Source: Nitratireductor soli (GTDB lineage Bacteria; Pseudomonadota; Alphaproteobacteria; Rhizobiales; Rhizobiaceae). Taken from it: a stretch of DNA of 64,000 bases. Below the pieces are notes generated by a model. That model made no database searches. It saw only the letters and a list, made by a program, of their open reading frames with translations, and was not told the origin of the DNA. Positions 8,698 to 18,563 of the stretch are shown here, in pieces; within the stretch, counting starts at the first letter, position 1, and every line of letters begins with the position of its first letter. The translations under genes were made by a program, and so were the position numbers. The stretch spans positions 1-64,000 of the forward strand of contig NZ_LFVY01000004.1 of NCBI RefSeq assembly GCF_001050155.1, written 5' to 3'.

Positions 8698-9924
8698 TCA
8701 CTCGGCGGGGGCGGGCTCGACCTTGCGGCGCCGCGAGAACAGGGTGGCCCGCTCGCGATAGAGCGCCGGCACGGCGAGCGAGGCTATGGCCAGGAGCGCT
8801 ATGGCCGTCTTGGTCCACTCGGTGAACGGACCATAGTGGTACTCGAAGCCCTTCAGCAGATAGATAACGACCACGTGCCAGGCATAGACCTGGAGGGAAT
8901 GGCGGCCGATGAAGCGCAGGAAGGAGAGGCTGAACAACCAGCGCAAGCCGTTGCCAAGTGCCCGGACGACCTGGTTTTCGCAGGCTGGTCCCGCCATCAC
9001 CATCCAGGCAACCAGATAGCCGGTCGCCATGAAGTTCACCAGGTAGACGAAGCTGAACTCGACGCGGTTGTCGAGGCTCGTGAAGCGCTCCTTCATCGCT
9101 TCCGGCAGATACTGGAAGGTGAAGCCGAAGCGTATGGTCATGAAGACGAGAACCAGGGCAAACGCGGCCCAGGCCAGCGCCGGTCTGCGCGGATCCATCA
9201 CCTTCCCCCAGTCGATCTTTCCGCTTGCGGTCAGCGCACCGAGCACGAGACCGGACATGAAGACCGCCTGCCAAGCCAGCACGTTGAACGCCGTGCGAAA
9301 CATCTCGCCGTCATGAATCCGGTCCAGCGCCGCATATATGCCGCCGGCCAGCGGGAAATGCAGACCGAGCTGAACAGCGATCCAGACCCCTGCCGACAAT
9401 GCGGCAACCCACATCCAGCGTCCGGTCACGCACAGCCAGATAAGCGGCGGCGAGACCAGCATGTAGACGATGTACTGCGGAAGGATGTCCATGTAGGTGG
9501 GCTGATAGAGGAGCAGCAGCGATGCGATCGCGTAGAAGGGATCGTGGTTTGCCAGATCCCACAGCCATGGCTCCCAATAGGTGGAAGACTTGCTCAAGAC
9601 AAAGCCAAAAGCCATGACCGCAAGGAGGCAGGCAACCGCATAGCGGTAGATCTCGAACGCCCGCTTCCTGATCTTGCGTGCACCCGAGGCATAGCCTTCC
9701 TTGATCATCCGGCGCGCATAGACCATGCCCACGAGCAGGCCCGACAGAAAAACGAAGCCCTGCGCGTCCTGAACATAACCAAGTTCGCCATGGTTGATCT
9801 TCACCAGCAGGTACCCACCAACGAAGGTCAGATGGTTGAGCACCATGAAAACGAGGAAATAGCCTCGCATGCCGTCCAGCAATTCCAAACGTCGCATGAT
9901 TTCTTTCGTCAGACCTGGAGCCAC
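8698..9924 (-). CDS. opgC: OpgC-type membrane acyl/succinyl transferase
   Basis: A 408-residue integral membrane protein with about ten hydrophobic segments. It matches OpgC proteins: it begins RRLELLDGMRGYFLVFMVLNHL, the acyltransferase-3-like opening with the conserved Arg and His, and includes VYARRMIKEGYASGARKIRKRAFEIYRYA. OpgC succinylates periplasmic glucans, adding negative charge. It lies 69 nt upstream of opgG on the same strand. Start ATG at 9924 gives the expected N-terminus. The charged tail near the C-terminus (RRRKVEPAPAE) is cytoplasmic by inference. Confidence 0.85.
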   Translation of the reverse strand: MAPGLTKEIMRRLELLDGMRGYFLVFMVLNHLTFVGGYLLVKINHGELGYVQDAQGFVFLSGLLVGMVYARRMIKEGYASGARKIRKRAFEIYRYAVACLLAVMAFGFVLSKSSTYWEPWLWDLANHDPFYAIASLLLLYQPTYMDILPQYIVYMLVSPPLIWLCVTGRWMWVAALSAGVWIAVQLGLHFPLAGGIYAALDRIHDGEMFRTAFNVLAWQAVFMSGLVLGALTASGKIDWGKVMDPRRPALAWAAFALVLVFMTIRFGFTFQYLPEAMKERFTSLDNRVEFSFVYLVNFMATGYLVAWMVMAGPACENQVVRALGNGLRWLFSLSFLRFIGRHSLQVYAWHVVVIYLLKGFEYHYGPFTEWTKTAIALLAIASLAVPALYRERATLFSRRRKVEPAPAE

Positions 9925-10395
9925 CCTTCTGTGAAAGCCTGATTACAGGAACGGGTTCCATCTGCGGCATCACGAACTGTTCGTGATATTTGCAGGGTTG
10001 TGAGAGCAAGCCAGGCCAACGCTGCTTCCGCCGGCGGGCATCGCAGGGAATGCGGTGTCCCGGACGTTGCCAGATCGGCTGATCGAGCAAGGACCATTCA
10101 GACCTTCCGCAATCGTTTCTGCGGCTTGGTCGCCAAGATGGACCGGCCCCGAGAGGAAACGCAGAGCAGACCAGCGGCGCACGGCAGGATGGGTTGTGGC
10201 GCTGCGCTCGCGACTGCGCACATCAGGCAATGGGAGGCGACTTCATCGATGGCCGGTCTGTTCGGCAGAAGGCAAATCCAGAGCCGCTTTCCGAAGAATG
10301 CTTGATCGCTCAGATCTTTGTTGCTGCGCAAAGAAGCGCACCGCCCGGCGGCCTAGACATGTGTTCATGAACAAGAGGTCAGAAAGGACCGTGTC
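9925..10395 (+). other. Intergenic region between opgC and nirK; no gene recognised
   Basis: A 471-bp divergent spacer. Short open frames exist on both strands, but none has a recognisable family, a convincing ribosome site or sensible composition. It must hold the opgC promoter on the left and the nirK promoter on the right. The only motif I can support is the FNR/NnrR-type site at 10318-10331. Confidence 0.6.
10318..10331 (+). promoter_or_regulatory. NnrR/FNR-type box upstream of nirK
   Basis: TTGTTGCTGCGCAA, centred about 71 bp upstream of the nirK start. It fits TTG-N8-CAA, the general FNR/CRP-superfamily half-site pair, and shares TTGT(T/G)-N4-CGCAA with two other sites in the window (17796-17809 on the minus strand and 18920-18933). 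All three are next to genes of nitrogen-oxide metabolism. Confidence 0.62.
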
Positions 10396-11463
10396 ATGAC
10401 CACCCGCAAGACACTTCTCACAACTGCTGCGGTCGCCGCGATTGCTCTGGGTCTTGGGCTCGTCGCCCCCGCCGCTGCGAACATGGCGCACCAGCACATT
10501 GCCGGACTCGGCACGCATGAAGCGCCGCTCGACATCGTCAGGCAGGCAACCGATCTGCCCAACGCGATCGGAGAGCGTGGCGCGCAGACGGTGCGTGTCG
10601 GTCTCGAGACGGCGGAAGTCATCGGCCAGCTGGCGGACGGCGCCACCTACCACTACTGGACGTTCAACGGGAAGGTGCCCGGGCCATTCGTTCGCGTGCG
10701 GGTTGGCGACACAGTCGAAGTGTTGCTGGAAAACCATGAAGACAGCATGGCGATGCACAATGTCGACTTCCACGCGGTCACCGGACTGCACGGCGGCGGA
10801 CACGCCACGCTCGCCGCGCCAGGCGAGGAAAAGGGGTTCACCTTCAAGGCGCTGAATCCGGGCTTGTATGTCTACCATTGCGCGGTCGGTCCGGCCGCCC
10901 AGCACATCGCCAACGGCATGTACGGGCTCATCCTTGTGGAGCCCGAGGGCGGCCTGCCGCCGGTCGACCACGAATTCTACGTGATGCAGGGCGAGCTCTA
11001 CACCGAGGAAGCATTCGGGACGTCGGGACAGCTCACCGAGAGCTACGACAAGCTGATGGACGAACAGCCGGAATACTACGTCTTCAACGGTGCCGCCGAA
11101 GCGCTGACGGGTGACAACGCGCTGAAGGCAAAAGTGGGCGAGACGGTTCGCATCTACTTCGGTGTCGGTGGCCCGAACAAGACATCGAGCTTCCACGTCA
11201 TCGGTGAAATTTTCGACAAGGTCTACAACCTCGGTTCGTTGACGGGCGATGTGCTGCCGGATGTGCAAACGATCAGCGTTCCCCCAGGTGGTGCTGCCGC
11301 CGTTGATTTCAAGGTGGAGGTGCCAGGCGAATATCTGCTGGTCGACCACGCCCTGTCGCGAGTCAACCGCGGACTTATCGGCAAGCTGATTGTCGAAGGC
11401 CCCGAGCAGCCTGACATCTTCCGCGAGGGCGTGGGTGAAAAGCTCGGCCTGCTCGCACAGTAG
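10396..11463 (+). CDS. nirK: Copper-containing nitrite reductase
   Basis: A 355-residue exported enzyme reducing nitrite to nitric oxide in the periplasm. The signal peptide ends near residue 28. Type 1 copper ligands are visible as His121, Cys162, His170 and Met175; type 2 ligands as His126, His161 and His318; catalytic Asp124 and His267 are present. The Cys-to-His loop is short (CAVGPAAQH), as in the AniA/class II branch, rather than the longer loop of the common rhizobial class I enzymes. An NnrR-type box lies 65 nt upstream. The electron donor is probably the pseudoazurin at 17280-17723. RBS AGAAAGGA precedes the ATG. Confidence 0.95.
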   Translation: MTTRKTLLTTAAVAAIALGLGLVAPAAANMAHQHIAGLGTHEAPLDIVRQATDLPNAIGERGAQTVRVGLETAEVIGQLADGATYHYWTFNGKVPGPFVRVRVGDTVEVLLENHEDSMAMHNVDFHAVTGLHGGGHATLAAPGEEKGFTFKALNPGLYVYHCAVGPAAQHIANGMYGLILVEPEGGLPPVDHEFYVMQGELYTEEAFGTSGQLTESYDKLMDEQPEYYVFNGAAEALTGDNALKAKVGETVRIYFGVGGPNKTSSFHVIGEIFDKVYNLGSLTGDVLPDVQTISVPPGGAAAVDFKVEVPGEYLLVDHALSRVNRGLIGKLIVEGPEQPDIFREGVGEKLGLLAQ

Positions 11464-11479
11464 ATGAGACAAACCTGAC

Positions 11480-11515
11480 AGCCGGGCGACACCACATGCC
11501 GCCCGGCTCGTTCTT
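11480..11515 (+). terminator. Hairpin after nirK (weak intrinsic terminator)
   Basis: Perfect 9-bp arms AGCCGGGCG (11480-11488) and CGCCCGGCT (11500-11508), followed by the short U-rich tail GTTCTTG. The T run is poor, so termination may be partial. It lies 17 nt past the nirK stop. Confidence 0.5.
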
Positions 11516-11647
11516 GTGGAAGTAACCGTCCATGATCCAGTCTTTCAGACGAAACCTGATGCCAGCCTCCTCCGGGCCTGGAAAACCGGGCACACGTGCC
11601 GAGCGGCTGAAACGGGACATTGCCGACGCCGGACAGGGAAGCGTGTG

Positions 11648-12895
11648 ATGGCCGCAACTGCGACTTCCCCGTCCGACAGATCGGTGCCGAGGGCGGCGCT
11701 CAAGTCCGGAGACCTGTCGAGGGACGGCCGTGGCTGCATCCGGTCGATGCCTCCCATTCTCCATTACGGGTTCCGGCCCTTCTTCTTCCTGGCCTCACTC
11801 CATGCAGGGCTGGCCATTCCCGCATGGCTCGGAGCCTATCTCGGCGGCTTCGAGATTGGCGGGCCGTTCGGCGGCATGCACTGGCATGCGCACGAGATGC
11901 TGTTCGGCTATCTCGGAGCCGTCATTGCAGGCTTCATCCTCACGGCGATCCCCAACTGGACGGGGCGGCTGCCTCTGAGCGGATTGCCGCTCGCCATGCT
12001 CATCGGCCTGTGGCTGGCGGGGAGGGCAGCGTGCCTGCTTTCGCCCGATCCCTGGCTGGCGATGGCCATCGACCTGGCATTCCCGGCGGCGCTCGGCTTT
12101 GCGATCTGGCGCGAGGTCGTCGCGGGAAAAAGCTGGAAGAACGCTCCCGTGGCCATCATGATCACCCTGTTCGGGTGCGCGAATGCGGCGGACCACCTGG
12201 CCAATGCAGGCTTCCTCGACCAGGATCTCGGACAGCGGCTGGCGCTCGGCGTCGCCGCCATGTTGATTGCACTCATCGGCGGGCGCATCGTGCCCAGCTT
12301 CACGCGCAACTGGCTCGTCAAGCAGGAGGCTACGACGCTTCCCGCTCGGTTCGGCAGGCTCGATAAGGCTGCGCTGGCGACGACTGCGGCGGGAACCATC
12401 GGCTGGAGCGTCCTGCCGACGAACGCTGCTGTAGGTGCAATCCTGTGCGCGGCCGGCGCGCTCCTCGCCGTGAGACTGTTCCGGTGGCGCGGCTTCGCGA
12501 CCGTTCGCGAACCGATCCTGTTCGTCCTGCATGTCGGCTACGGCTGGCTCGCCGTCTCGCTATCGCTCCTCGGCCTCGCCATCCTGCTGCCCGATGCGGT
12601 TCACCGCTCGGCTGCCGTTCATGCGCTGACGGCAGGCGCGGTGGGGACCATGACGCTGGCCGTCATGACCAGGGCCAGTCTCGGCCATACGGGGCGCGCC
12701 ATCGTCGCCGACAGGTCCATCACCGCCATGTATGCCATGGTTTCGGCCGGCGCTGCGCTGCGCGTCATCGCCCCCATGTCTGACGCGAATTATGCTGCGA
12801 TGCTCGGAGCAGGAGGCGCGCTCTGGAGCGGCGCATTCCTGCTTTTCGCCATCCGCTACGCACCGATCCTCTGGGGTCCTCGCGCGGGAAACTGA
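11648..12895 (+). CDS. nnrS: NnrS family membrane protein
   Basis: A 415-residue protein with about twelve hydrophobic segments, matching NnrS, a haem- and copper-containing membrane protein linked to tolerance of nitrosative stress in denitrifiers. Typical segments are PPILHYGFRPFFFLASL near the N-terminus, GMHWHAHEMLFGYLGAVIAGF with metal-binding His residues, and GRIVPSFTRNWL. The frame is open back to 11516, but the ATG at 11648 has an upstream GGGAAG and leaves a normal length. It lies between nirK and napE, consistent with a role in NO handling. Confidence 0.9.
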   Translation: MAATATSPSDRSVPRAALKSGDLSRDGRGCIRSMPPILHYGFRPFFFLASLHAGLAIPAWLGAYLGGFEIGGPFGGMHWHAHEMLFGYLGAVIAGFILTAIPNWTGRLPLSGLPLAMLIGLWLAGRAACLLSPDPWLAMAIDLAFPAALGFAIWREVVAGKSWKNAPVAIMITLFGCANAADHLANAGFLDQDLGQRLALGVAAMLIALIGGRIVPSFTRNWLVKQEATTLPARFGRLDKAALATTAAGTIGWSVLPTNAAVGAILCAAGALLAVRLFRWRGFATVREPILFVLHVGYGWLAVSLSLLGLAILLPDAVHRSAAVHALTAGAVGTMTLAVMTRASLGHTGRAIVADRSITAMYAMVSAGAALRVIAPMSDANYAAMLGAGGALWSGAFLLFAIRYAPILWGPRAGN

Positions 12896-12998
12896 GGAGC
12901 CGGCGCCGAAAAGGCGTTGATCAATCGACTTATGCGAGTAGTCTGGACCTGAGCTTCCGTCCGCACGGAAGCACCTGTCCAAGGCACATGAGGAGGTC

Positions 12999-13196
12999 AT
13001 GACCCAGGACGGCCGCGAGGCAATCGCATCAATGGAACCACCGCCTGCGAAAACGCGGCGAAGGGAACTGCTGGCCTTCCTGATCCTGGCGTTTGGCATC
13101 TGGCCCGTCGTCGCTGTCGGCGTCGTCGGCGGCTACGGCTTCCTCGTCTGGATGTATCAGATCGTTTTCGGCCCGCCCGGGCCCCCGGGAGGCTGA
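12999..13196 (+). CDS. napE: Periplasmic nitrate reductase small membrane subunit NapE
   Basis: A 65-residue protein with one membrane segment (about residues 25-55) after a basic stretch KTRRRELLAFLILAFGIWP, which is the NapE signature. NapE is a small inner-membrane component of unknown exact role in the Nap system. A strong GAGGAGG ribosome site precedes the ATG. It is the first gene of napEDABC. A TTGATCAA palindrome lies about 75 nt upstream (12917-12924) but does not make a full FNR box. Confidence 0.9.
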   Translation: MTQDGREAIASMEPPPAKTRRRELLAFLILAFGIWPVVAVGVVGGYGFLVWMYQIVFGPPGPPGG

Positions 13197-13200
13197 TCAG

Positions 13201-13497
13201 ATGCGCGCCATCACACGCCGGGACCTGCTGACCGTAACCTCGCCGCCCCGCCATCACATCTCCAGCGCGGTCGTCATCGCGCTCCCCCTGCGGCGGGAGG
13301 AGGTCGGAAGAAGTCTTGCGGCCATGCCGGGCGTGGAGGTGCATGCCGGCGAAGGCAGCCGCATCGTCGTGACCATCGAGGGAACGACCAGCGGTGAGCT
13401 TGGAGAGACGCTGACCCGGATCTCGCTGATGGACGGCGTCCTGGCGGCGAACATGGTCTTCGAACATGTGGAGGATGCGGAGGAAGGGCCGTCATGA
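13201..13497 (+). CDS. napD: NapD chaperone of NapA
   Basis: A 98-residue cytoplasmic protein that binds the twin-arginine signal of NapA and delays export until the cofactor is loaded. It has the NapD ferredoxin-like pattern: [40 protein letters not shown] and a C-terminal [14 protein letters not shown]. The ATG at 13201 lies 4 nt after the napE stop. It overlaps the napA start by 4 nt. An N-terminal extension of about 15 residues ([15 protein letters not shown]) itself contains an RRDLL sequence, which is unusual for a cytoplasmic chaperone and is probably a chance match. Confidence 0.9.
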   Translation: MRAITRRDLLTVTSPPRHHISSAVVIALPLRREEVGRSLAAMPGVEVHAGEGSRIVVTIEGTTSGELGETLTRISLMDGVLAANMVFEHVEDAEEGPS

Positions 13498-15995
13498 CCA
13501 CCGGCATCAATCGCCGCGACCTGCTCAAGGCCCATGCCGCTGCATTGGCGGCCGCGTCGGCCGGTATCACCCTTCCGGCCTCGGCGCAGCCGGTCCCGGG
13601 TGGCGTGGATGCTCTTCAGATCAAGTGGTCGAAGGCGCCCTGCCGATTCTGCGGAACGGGCTGCGGCGTGATGGTGGGAGTGAAGGACGGACATGTCGTT
13701 GCCACCCACGGCGACATGCAGGCCGAGGTCAACCGGGGCCTGAATTGCGTCAAGGGCTATTTCCTCTCCAAGATCATGTACGGCCAGGACCGCCTGACCA
13801 CGCCGCTGATGCGCAAGTCCAACGGGGTCTACGATAAGGACGGCGCGTTCGAGCCGGTCTCCTGGGACGAGGCCTTCGACGTGATGGCGGAGAAGTGCAA
13901 GGCGGTGCTTCGGGACAAGGGTCCCGAGGCCGTCGGCATGTTCGGCTCCGGCCAGTGGACGATCTTCGAGGGCTACGCCGCCACCAAGCTGATGCGGGCG
14001 GGATTCCGTTCCAACAACCTCGACCCCAACGCCCGCCACTGCATGGCTTCGGCGGCGGTGGCCTTCATGCGCACCTTCGGCATGGACGAGCCGATGGGCT
14101 GCTACGACGATTTCGAGCACGCCGACGCCTTCGTGCTGTGGGGTTCGAACATGGCGGAGATGCACCCCATCCTGTGGACCCGGCTGGCTGACCGGAGGCT
14201 CGGCCATCCGCACGTCCGCTGCGCGGTCCTGTCGACTTTCACGCACCGCTCGATGGACCTCGCCGACATACCGATCGTCTTCAAGCCGGGCACCGATCTT
14301 GCCATTCTCAACTACATCGCCAACCACATCATCCAGACGGGACGGGTCAACGAGGCGTTCGTCCGCGACCACGCTGTGTTCATGAGCGGCGCGACCGACA
14401 TCGGTTACGGCCTGCGTCCGGACAACCCGGTCGAGTTGGCGGCCAAGGGCGCTGCCGACCCCGGCAAGATGGACCCGATCGACTTCGAGGCCTTCAGGAC
14501 GATGGTGTCGGAATACACGCTCGACATGGTTTCACAGCTTTCCGGTGTGGAGCCGGGCTTCCTGGAGGAACTGGCCGAACTCTACGCCAATCCCGACGTC
14601 AAGGTGATGTCGCTCTGGACCATGGGCTTCAACCAGCATGTCCGCGGCGTGTGGGCCAACCAGATGGTCTACAACATCCATTTGCTCACGGGCAAAATCT
14701 CCGAGCCCGGCAACAGCCCGTTCTCGCTGACCGGCCAGCCTTCGGCCTGCGGCACGGCTCGCGAGGTCGGCACCTTCGCGCACCGACTTCCGGCCGACAT
14801 GGTGGTGACGAATCCGGAGCACCGAAAGCACACCGAGGAGATCTGGCGGCTGCCGCACGGCCTGTTGCCGGACAAGCCAGGCTTCCATGCCGTCCAGCAG
14901 GACCGGATGTTGAAGGACGGGAAGCTCAACTTCTACTGGGTGCAGTGCAACAACAACGTCCAGGCAGCGCCCAACAACTCGAACGAAACCTACCCCGGCT
15001 ACCGCAACCCCGACAATTTCATCGTCGTATCGGACGCCTATCCAACCGTAACCGCGTTGTCGGCGGACGTGATCCTGCCCGCGGCCATGTGGGTGGAGAA
15101 GGAGGGCGCCTACGGCAACGCGGAGCGGCGAACGCATGTCTGGCATCAACTTGTGAACGCGCCGGGCGAGGCCCGCTCCGATCTCTGGCAGCTCGTTGAA
15201 TTCTCGAAGCGCTTCACCACCGATGAGGCTTGGCCCGCCGGCCTTCTGAGCGCGCACCCGGAATACAAGGGAAAGACCCTGTTCGATGTCCTTTTCAGGA
15301 ATGGCAAGGTCGATCGCTTCCCGCTCGCGGATCTCGACCCGGAATATGAGAACCGGGAATCCAGGGAGTATGGCTTCTACCTCCAGAAGGGTCTGTTCGA
15401 GGAGTATGCCGAGTTTGGCCGGGGCCATGGCCACGACCTCGCGCCTTTCGACACCTATCATGAGGTACGAGGGTTGCGGTGGCCCGTTGTCGACGGCAAC
15501 GAGACGAAGTGGCGTTATCGCGAGGGCTATGATCCCTATGTCAAGCCGGGCGAAGGCGTCCGCTTCTACGGCAGGCCAGACGGCAAGGCGGTGATCCTTG
15601 CGGTTCCCTACGAGCCGCCGGCCGAATCGCCGGACGAGGAATACGATGTCTGGCTGGTGACGGGCCGTGTGCTGGAGCACTGGCATTCGGGTTCGATGAC
15701 CATGCGCGTGCCGGAACTCTTCAAGGCGTTTCCCGGGGCGGTCTGTTTCATGAATGCCGACGACGCGTGGCGTCGCGGCATCAACCAGGGGGCAGAGGTC
15801 AGTGTCGTCTCCCGGCGCGGCGAGATACGCGTCCGCGTCGAGACGCGGGGCCGCAACCGCATGCCGCGAGGCGTGGTCTTCGTGCCTTGGTTCGACGCGA
15901 GCAAGCTCATCAACAAGGTCACGCTCGACGCGACCGATCCCATCTCGAAACAGACGGATTTCAAGAAATGCGCGGTCAAGGTCGTCCCCGTCTGA
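13494..15995 (+). CDS. napA: Periplasmic nitrate reductase catalytic subunit
   Basis: An 833-residue molybdoenzyme reducing nitrate to nitrite in the periplasm. A twin-arginine signal ([19 protein letters not shown]) is followed by the 4Fe-4S site Cys50, Cys53, Cys57 and Cys85. The molybdenum ligand is Cys183 in NARHCMAS. Later segments ([33 protein letters not shown]) bind the two MGD cofactors, and the C-terminal domain closes the pocket. Full length for the family. Its end overlaps napB by 28 nt. Confidence 0.97.
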   Translation: MTTGINRRDLLKAHAAALAAASAGITLPASAQPVPGGVDALQIKWSKAPCRFCGTGCGVMVGVKDGHVVATHGDMQAEVNRGLNCVKGYFLSKIMYGQDRLTTPLMRKSNGVYDKDGAFEPVSWDEAFDVMAEKCKAVLRDKGPEAVGMFGSGQWTIFEGYAATKLMRAGFRSNNLDPNARHCMASAAVAFMRTFGMDEPMGCYDDFEHADAFVLWGSNMAEMHPILWTRLADRRLGHPHVRCAVLSTFTHRSMDLADIPIVFKPGTDLAILNYIANHIIQTGRVNEAFVRDHAVFMSGATDIGYGLRPDNPVELAAKGAADPGKMDPIDFEAFRTMVSEYTLDMVSQLSGVEPGFLEELAELYANPDVKVMSLWTMGFNQHVRGVWANQMVYNIHLLTGKISEPGNSPFSLTGQPSACGTAREVGTFAHRLPADMVVTNPEHRKHTEEIWRLPHGLLPDKPGFHAVQQDRMLKDGKLNFYWVQCNNNVQAAPNNSNETYPGYRNPDNFIVVSDAYPTVTALSADVILPAAMWVEKEGAYGNAERRTHVWHQLVNAPGEARSDLWQLVEFSKRFTTDEAWPAGLLSAHPEYKGKTLFDVLFRNGKVDRFPLADLDPEYENRESREYGFYLQKGLFEEYAEFGRGHGHDLAPFDTYHEVRGLRWPVVDGNETKWRYREGYDPYVKPGEGVRFYGRPDGKAVILAVPYEPPAESPDEEYDVWLVTGRVLEHWHSGSMTMRVPELFKAFPGAVCFMNADDAWRRGINQGAEVSVVSRRGEIRVRVETRGRNRMPRGVVFVPWFDASKLINKVTLDATDPISKQTDFKKCAVKVVPV

Positions 15996-16465
15996 CGCGC
16001 CGGTCGCGCGTCTTGGTCGCGGCAGGGCTGCTCGCCCTTGCCGGAACGGCCGCGCTCGCGCAGATGTCGGTCAGCATCGTTCCGCCGCTGACCGGTGCGG
16101 AACAGCCGATGGAGACGGCTCCAGCGAATCCGATCCCGAAATGGGTGATCGACGACGTCCGCAGGATGCGCGCCTATCCCGAGCAGCCTCCGGTGATCCC
16201 GCATTCGATCGAAGGATACCAGCTTTCCGTCAACGCCAATCGTTGCCTGTCCTGTCACAAGCGGGAGTTCACGGAAGCCTCGGGCGCGCCGATGATCAGC
16301 GTTACTCACTACATGACGCGGGAGGGCCAGATGCTGGCCGACGTTTCGCCCCGCCGCTACTTCTGCACGGCCTGTCACGTTTCCCAGGCCGACACGCCCG
16401 CTCTGGTTGGCAACACCTTCATCGACATGAGCGAGCTTGGCGTCGGCCATGCCGGAGACCAGTAG
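15968..16465 (+). CDS. napB: Nitrate reductase cytochrome c subunit
   Basis: A 165-residue dihaem periplasmic cytochrome passing electrons from NapC to NapA. After a signal peptide ([22 protein letters not shown]) it has two haem sites, CLSCH and CTACH, and the conserved [12 protein letters not shown] and ANRCLSC context. The chosen ATG at 15968 overlaps the end of napA by 28 nt and gives a normal signal peptide; longer in-frame starts would add unrelated sequence. It ends directly before napC. Confidence 0.94.
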   Translation: MRGQGRPRLTRRSRVLVAAGLLALAGTAALAQMSVSIVPPLTGAEQPMETAPANPIPKWVIDDVRRMRAYPEQPPVIPHSIEGYQLSVNANRCLSCHKREFTEASGAPMISVTHYMTREGQMLADVSPRRYFCTACHVSQADTPALVGNTFIDMSELGVGHAGDQ

Positions 16466-17194
16466 ATGTGGGCGCGGATCAAGGCGGCCGCGCTGTGGGC
16501 CTGGGGCATCGTTTCGACGCCCGCCGCCACGCTCAGTCTCGGCTTCCTGACCCTGGGCGGTTTTCTCGGGGGCGTGCTCTTCTGGGGCGCATTCAACACT
16601 GCGCTCGAGGTGACGAACACCGAGCAGTTCTGCATCTCATGTCACGAGATGGAGGCGAACGTCTACGAGGAGCTGACGAGGACAGTGCATTTCTCGAACC
16701 GGTCCGGTGTGCGCGCCTCTTGCCCCGACTGCCACGTACCGCACGAGTGGACCGACAAGATCGCCCGCAAGATGCAGGCGTCGAAGGAGGTCTGGGGCAA
16801 GATCTTCGGTACGATCAACACGCGGCGGAAATTCCTGGCGCATCGGCTCGAACTGGCCCAGCACGAGTGGGCGCGCCTCAAGGCCAATGACAGCCTCGAA
16901 TGTCGCAACTGCCATTCCTCGGTCGCCATGGACCTGTCGAGGCAGGCGCCGCGGGCGGCCGAGATCCACACCCGCTACCTGCTGTCCGGCGAAGCGACCT
17001 GCATCGACTGCCACAAGGGCATCGCGCACGAACTGCCAAACATGGACGGTGTCGATCCGGGCTGGAAGGTGCCGCCGGAGCTGGAGGGAGAGCGGCTTCC
17101 CGCAGCATCCGTATTCGACAGACTGGAACGCGCAGCCCGTTCACCCCACGGCTTCCCGTGGAATGAACGTGATCTTGCCTCGATGCTGGAGTGA
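16466..17194 (+). CDS. napC: Tetrahaem quinol dehydrogenase of the NapC/NirT family
   Basis: A 242-residue membrane-anchored cytochrome that takes electrons from quinol to NapB. One N-terminal membrane helix (about residues 18-45) precedes four haem sites: CISCH (56-60), CPDCH (86-90), CRNCH (146-150) and CIDCH (179-183). It starts on the base after the napB stop. It is the last nap gene; no napF, napG or napH is present, so electron input depends on this subunit. The next gene converges from the right. Confidence 0.95.
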   Translation: MWARIKAAALWAWGIVSTPAATLSLGFLTLGGFLGGVLFWGAFNTALEVTNTEQFCISCHEMEANVYEELTRTVHFSNRSGVRASCPDCHVPHEWTDKIARKMQASKEVWGKIFGTINTRRKFLAHRLELAQHEWARLKANDSLECRNCHSSVAMDLSRQAPRAAEIHTRYLLSGEATCIDCHKGIAHELPNMDGVDPGWKVPPELEGERLPAASVFDRLERAARSPHGFPWNERDLASMLE

Positions 17195-17279
17195 ACACTG
17201 GGGGGATGATGTTCACGGCGGCGACCTTCCGCGTTGCCGTCTCCCGGTTCGCTGGACTCCGGGTTCACGATGTTTCCCT

Positions 17280-17723
17280 TCAGTTTGCCGCCAGCACCTG
17301 GCCAAACAGATCGGCGAACGCGGCCTTGGCCTTCCCCGGCTGCTTGACGGCACGGGCCTCTTCCGCGTTGGCGGGTTCGCCGACGCGAATGAGGGCGACC
17401 ATGCCCATGGCGTAGTGCGGCGTGCATTTGACGCCATATACGCCTTCCTCGCCTACGGTGATCGTGAATTCCTCGTTGAACTTGCTCTTGAAGGCTTCGA
17501 CGCCTTCCGGGAGCATGCCCTTGATGGTCTCCACGTTGTGGCCCTTGTCGGTCGGAACGAAGCGGATCGTGTCGCCGGGCGCGGCGACGATGAGGTCCGG
17601 CTCGAACACCATCGATCCCTTCTCTCCCTTGTTGAGCATGAGGACCTCGATCTCGGCTGCACCGGCCGCGCCCGCCAGTATGACGGCGGCGCTGATTGTG
17701 AGCGCTGCAATAATCCGTTTCAT
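17280..17723 (-). CDS. Pseudoazurin (blue copper protein)
   Basis: A 147-residue periplasmic cupredoxin with a cleavable signal ([20 protein letters not shown]). Copper ligands match pseudoazurin exactly in spacing: His62, Cys100, His103 and Met108, the last three in [10 protein letters not shown]. Pseudoazurins carry electrons to copper nitrite reductase and other denitrification enzymes. The frame is open further upstream, but the ATG at 17723 has an AAAGGACAG ribosome site. It is transcribed toward napC and away from nnrR, and shares with nnrR the box at 17796-17809. Confidence 0.93.
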   Translation of the reverse strand: MKRIIAALTISAAVILAGAAGAAEIEVLMLNKGEKGSMVFEPDLIVAAPGDTIRFVPTDKGHNVETIKGMLPEGVEAFKSKFNEEFTITVGEEGVYGVKCTPHYAMGMVALIRVGEPANAEEARAVKQPGKAKAAFADLFGQVLAAN

Positions 17724-17795
17724 GTTACTGTCCTTTCGAGTGCTCGGCTTCGCTTGCCGTTGGACAACCGATACCCCGCTGTGCCTTGTGGCAAT

Positions 17796-17809
17796 TTGCG
17801 CAAGCACAA
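17796..17809 (-). promoter_or_regulatory. NnrR-type box between pseudoazurin and nnrR
   Basis: TTGCGCAAGCACAA on the plus strand, which is TTGTGCTTGCGCAA on the minus strand. It matches the TTGCG-N4-CACAA pattern described for NnrR in Rhodobacter-type denitrifiers (from memory). Its centre is about 80 bp from the pseudoazurin start and 56 bp from the nnrR start, so it could serve both. Confidence 0.68.
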
Positions 17810-17858
17810 ACAGCGGATAGAAAAATGGACAGGCGACGCCGCGTCGCACGGGAACCGC

Positions 17859-18563
17859 ATGGCAATGCCACTCGACAGGTCGCTGATTTCGGGACTGCCC
17901 GCGTTTGCAGGGCTTGCCGCGGGCGATCTGGACGGCATCCTGGCGGCTGCCCGTTCCTCCCGGTTCGCGAAGGATTCGGAAATCTTCGCACAAGCCACGG
18001 AAGCGGAGAGTTTCTTTCTGCTCCTGTCAGGCCACATCCGGGTCGTGCGAACCACGCCGGACGGTGAGCAGGTCATCGCGCGCTATATCAACGAAGGCGA
18101 ACTGTTCGGGATCGCCGTCGCGATGGGACAGAAGAACTATCCGGCAACCGCCGTCGCCGCGGTCGACTGTGTCGTCCTGTGCTGGCCGAACGCGGCCTGG
18201 CCGGGATTGCAGTCCCAATTCCCGGCCTTCGGCGCGAACGCCTATCAGACTATCGGGTCGCGCCTTCAGGACACGCAGGCGCGCGTGGTGGAAATGTCGA
18301 CGCAGCAGGTTGAGCAACGTATCGCCAGCGCGGTGTTGCGGCTGATCCAGCAGTCCGGCCGCAAGACCGAAGGCGGCGTCGAGATCGATTTCCCGATCAC
18401 GCGGCAGGACATCGCCGAGATGACCGGCAGCACGCTCCACACGGTCAGCAGGCTCATGAGCGCTTGGGAAGAGGAAGGGATCGTCCGCAGCGGACGGCAG
18501 AAGGTGACGGTCACGAATCCCCACGCGTTGATGCTGGTCGCCGAGAACCGACGAAGGAAGTAG
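17859..18563 (+). CDS. nnrR: Crp/Fnr-family regulator, NnrR type
   Basis: A 234-residue activator with an N-terminal cyclic-nucleotide-like domain (about residues 20-130) and a C-terminal winged helix (150-225). The recognition helix reads [21 protein letters not shown]: the HTVSR core replaces the Glu of FNR by His, as in the NnrR branch. None of the FNR N-terminal cysteine cluster is present, so it is not an iron-sulfur oxygen sensor. NnrR proteins activate nir, nor and related genes in response to NO. ATG at 17859 (or 17865) follows an in-frame open region that I regard as non-coding. Its 3' end overlaps the convergent DUF1858 gene by 53 nt. Confidence 0.87.
   Translation: MAMPLDRSLISGLPAFAGLAAGDLDGILAAARSSRFAKDSEIFAQATEAESFFLLLSGHIRVVRTTPDGEQVIARYINEGELFGIAVAMGQKNYPATAVAAVDCVVLCWPNAAWPGLQSQFPAFGANAYQTIGSRLQDTQARVVEMSTQQVEQRIASAVLRLIQQSGRKTEGGVEIDFPITRQDIAEMTGSTLHTVSRLMSAWEEEGIVRSGRQKVTVTNPHALMLVAENRRRK

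Noticed and set aside
9970-10331. Small frames on both strands between opgC and nirK, one with a CxxC-like HCLMCAVAS.
   Set aside because: They overlap each other, lack convincing ribosome sites and could not be tied to a family; the region also carries the nirK promoter.
12917-12924. TTGATCAA upstream of napE as an FNR or NnrR site.
   Set aside because: The half-sites are contiguous, not separated by four bases, and shifting the frame gives only one good half (TTGAT-N4-CGACT).
17195-17279. Terminator between the convergent napC and pseudoazurin genes.
   Set aside because: Only short imperfect GC arms and no T run are visible on either strand.
16707-18563. A single plus-strand frame of 618 codons covering part of napC, the pseudoazurin region and nnrR.
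   Set aside because: Only the last 234 codons look like protein (NnrR). The earlier part is out of frame in napC and antisense to pseudoazurin, which has all its copper ligands.
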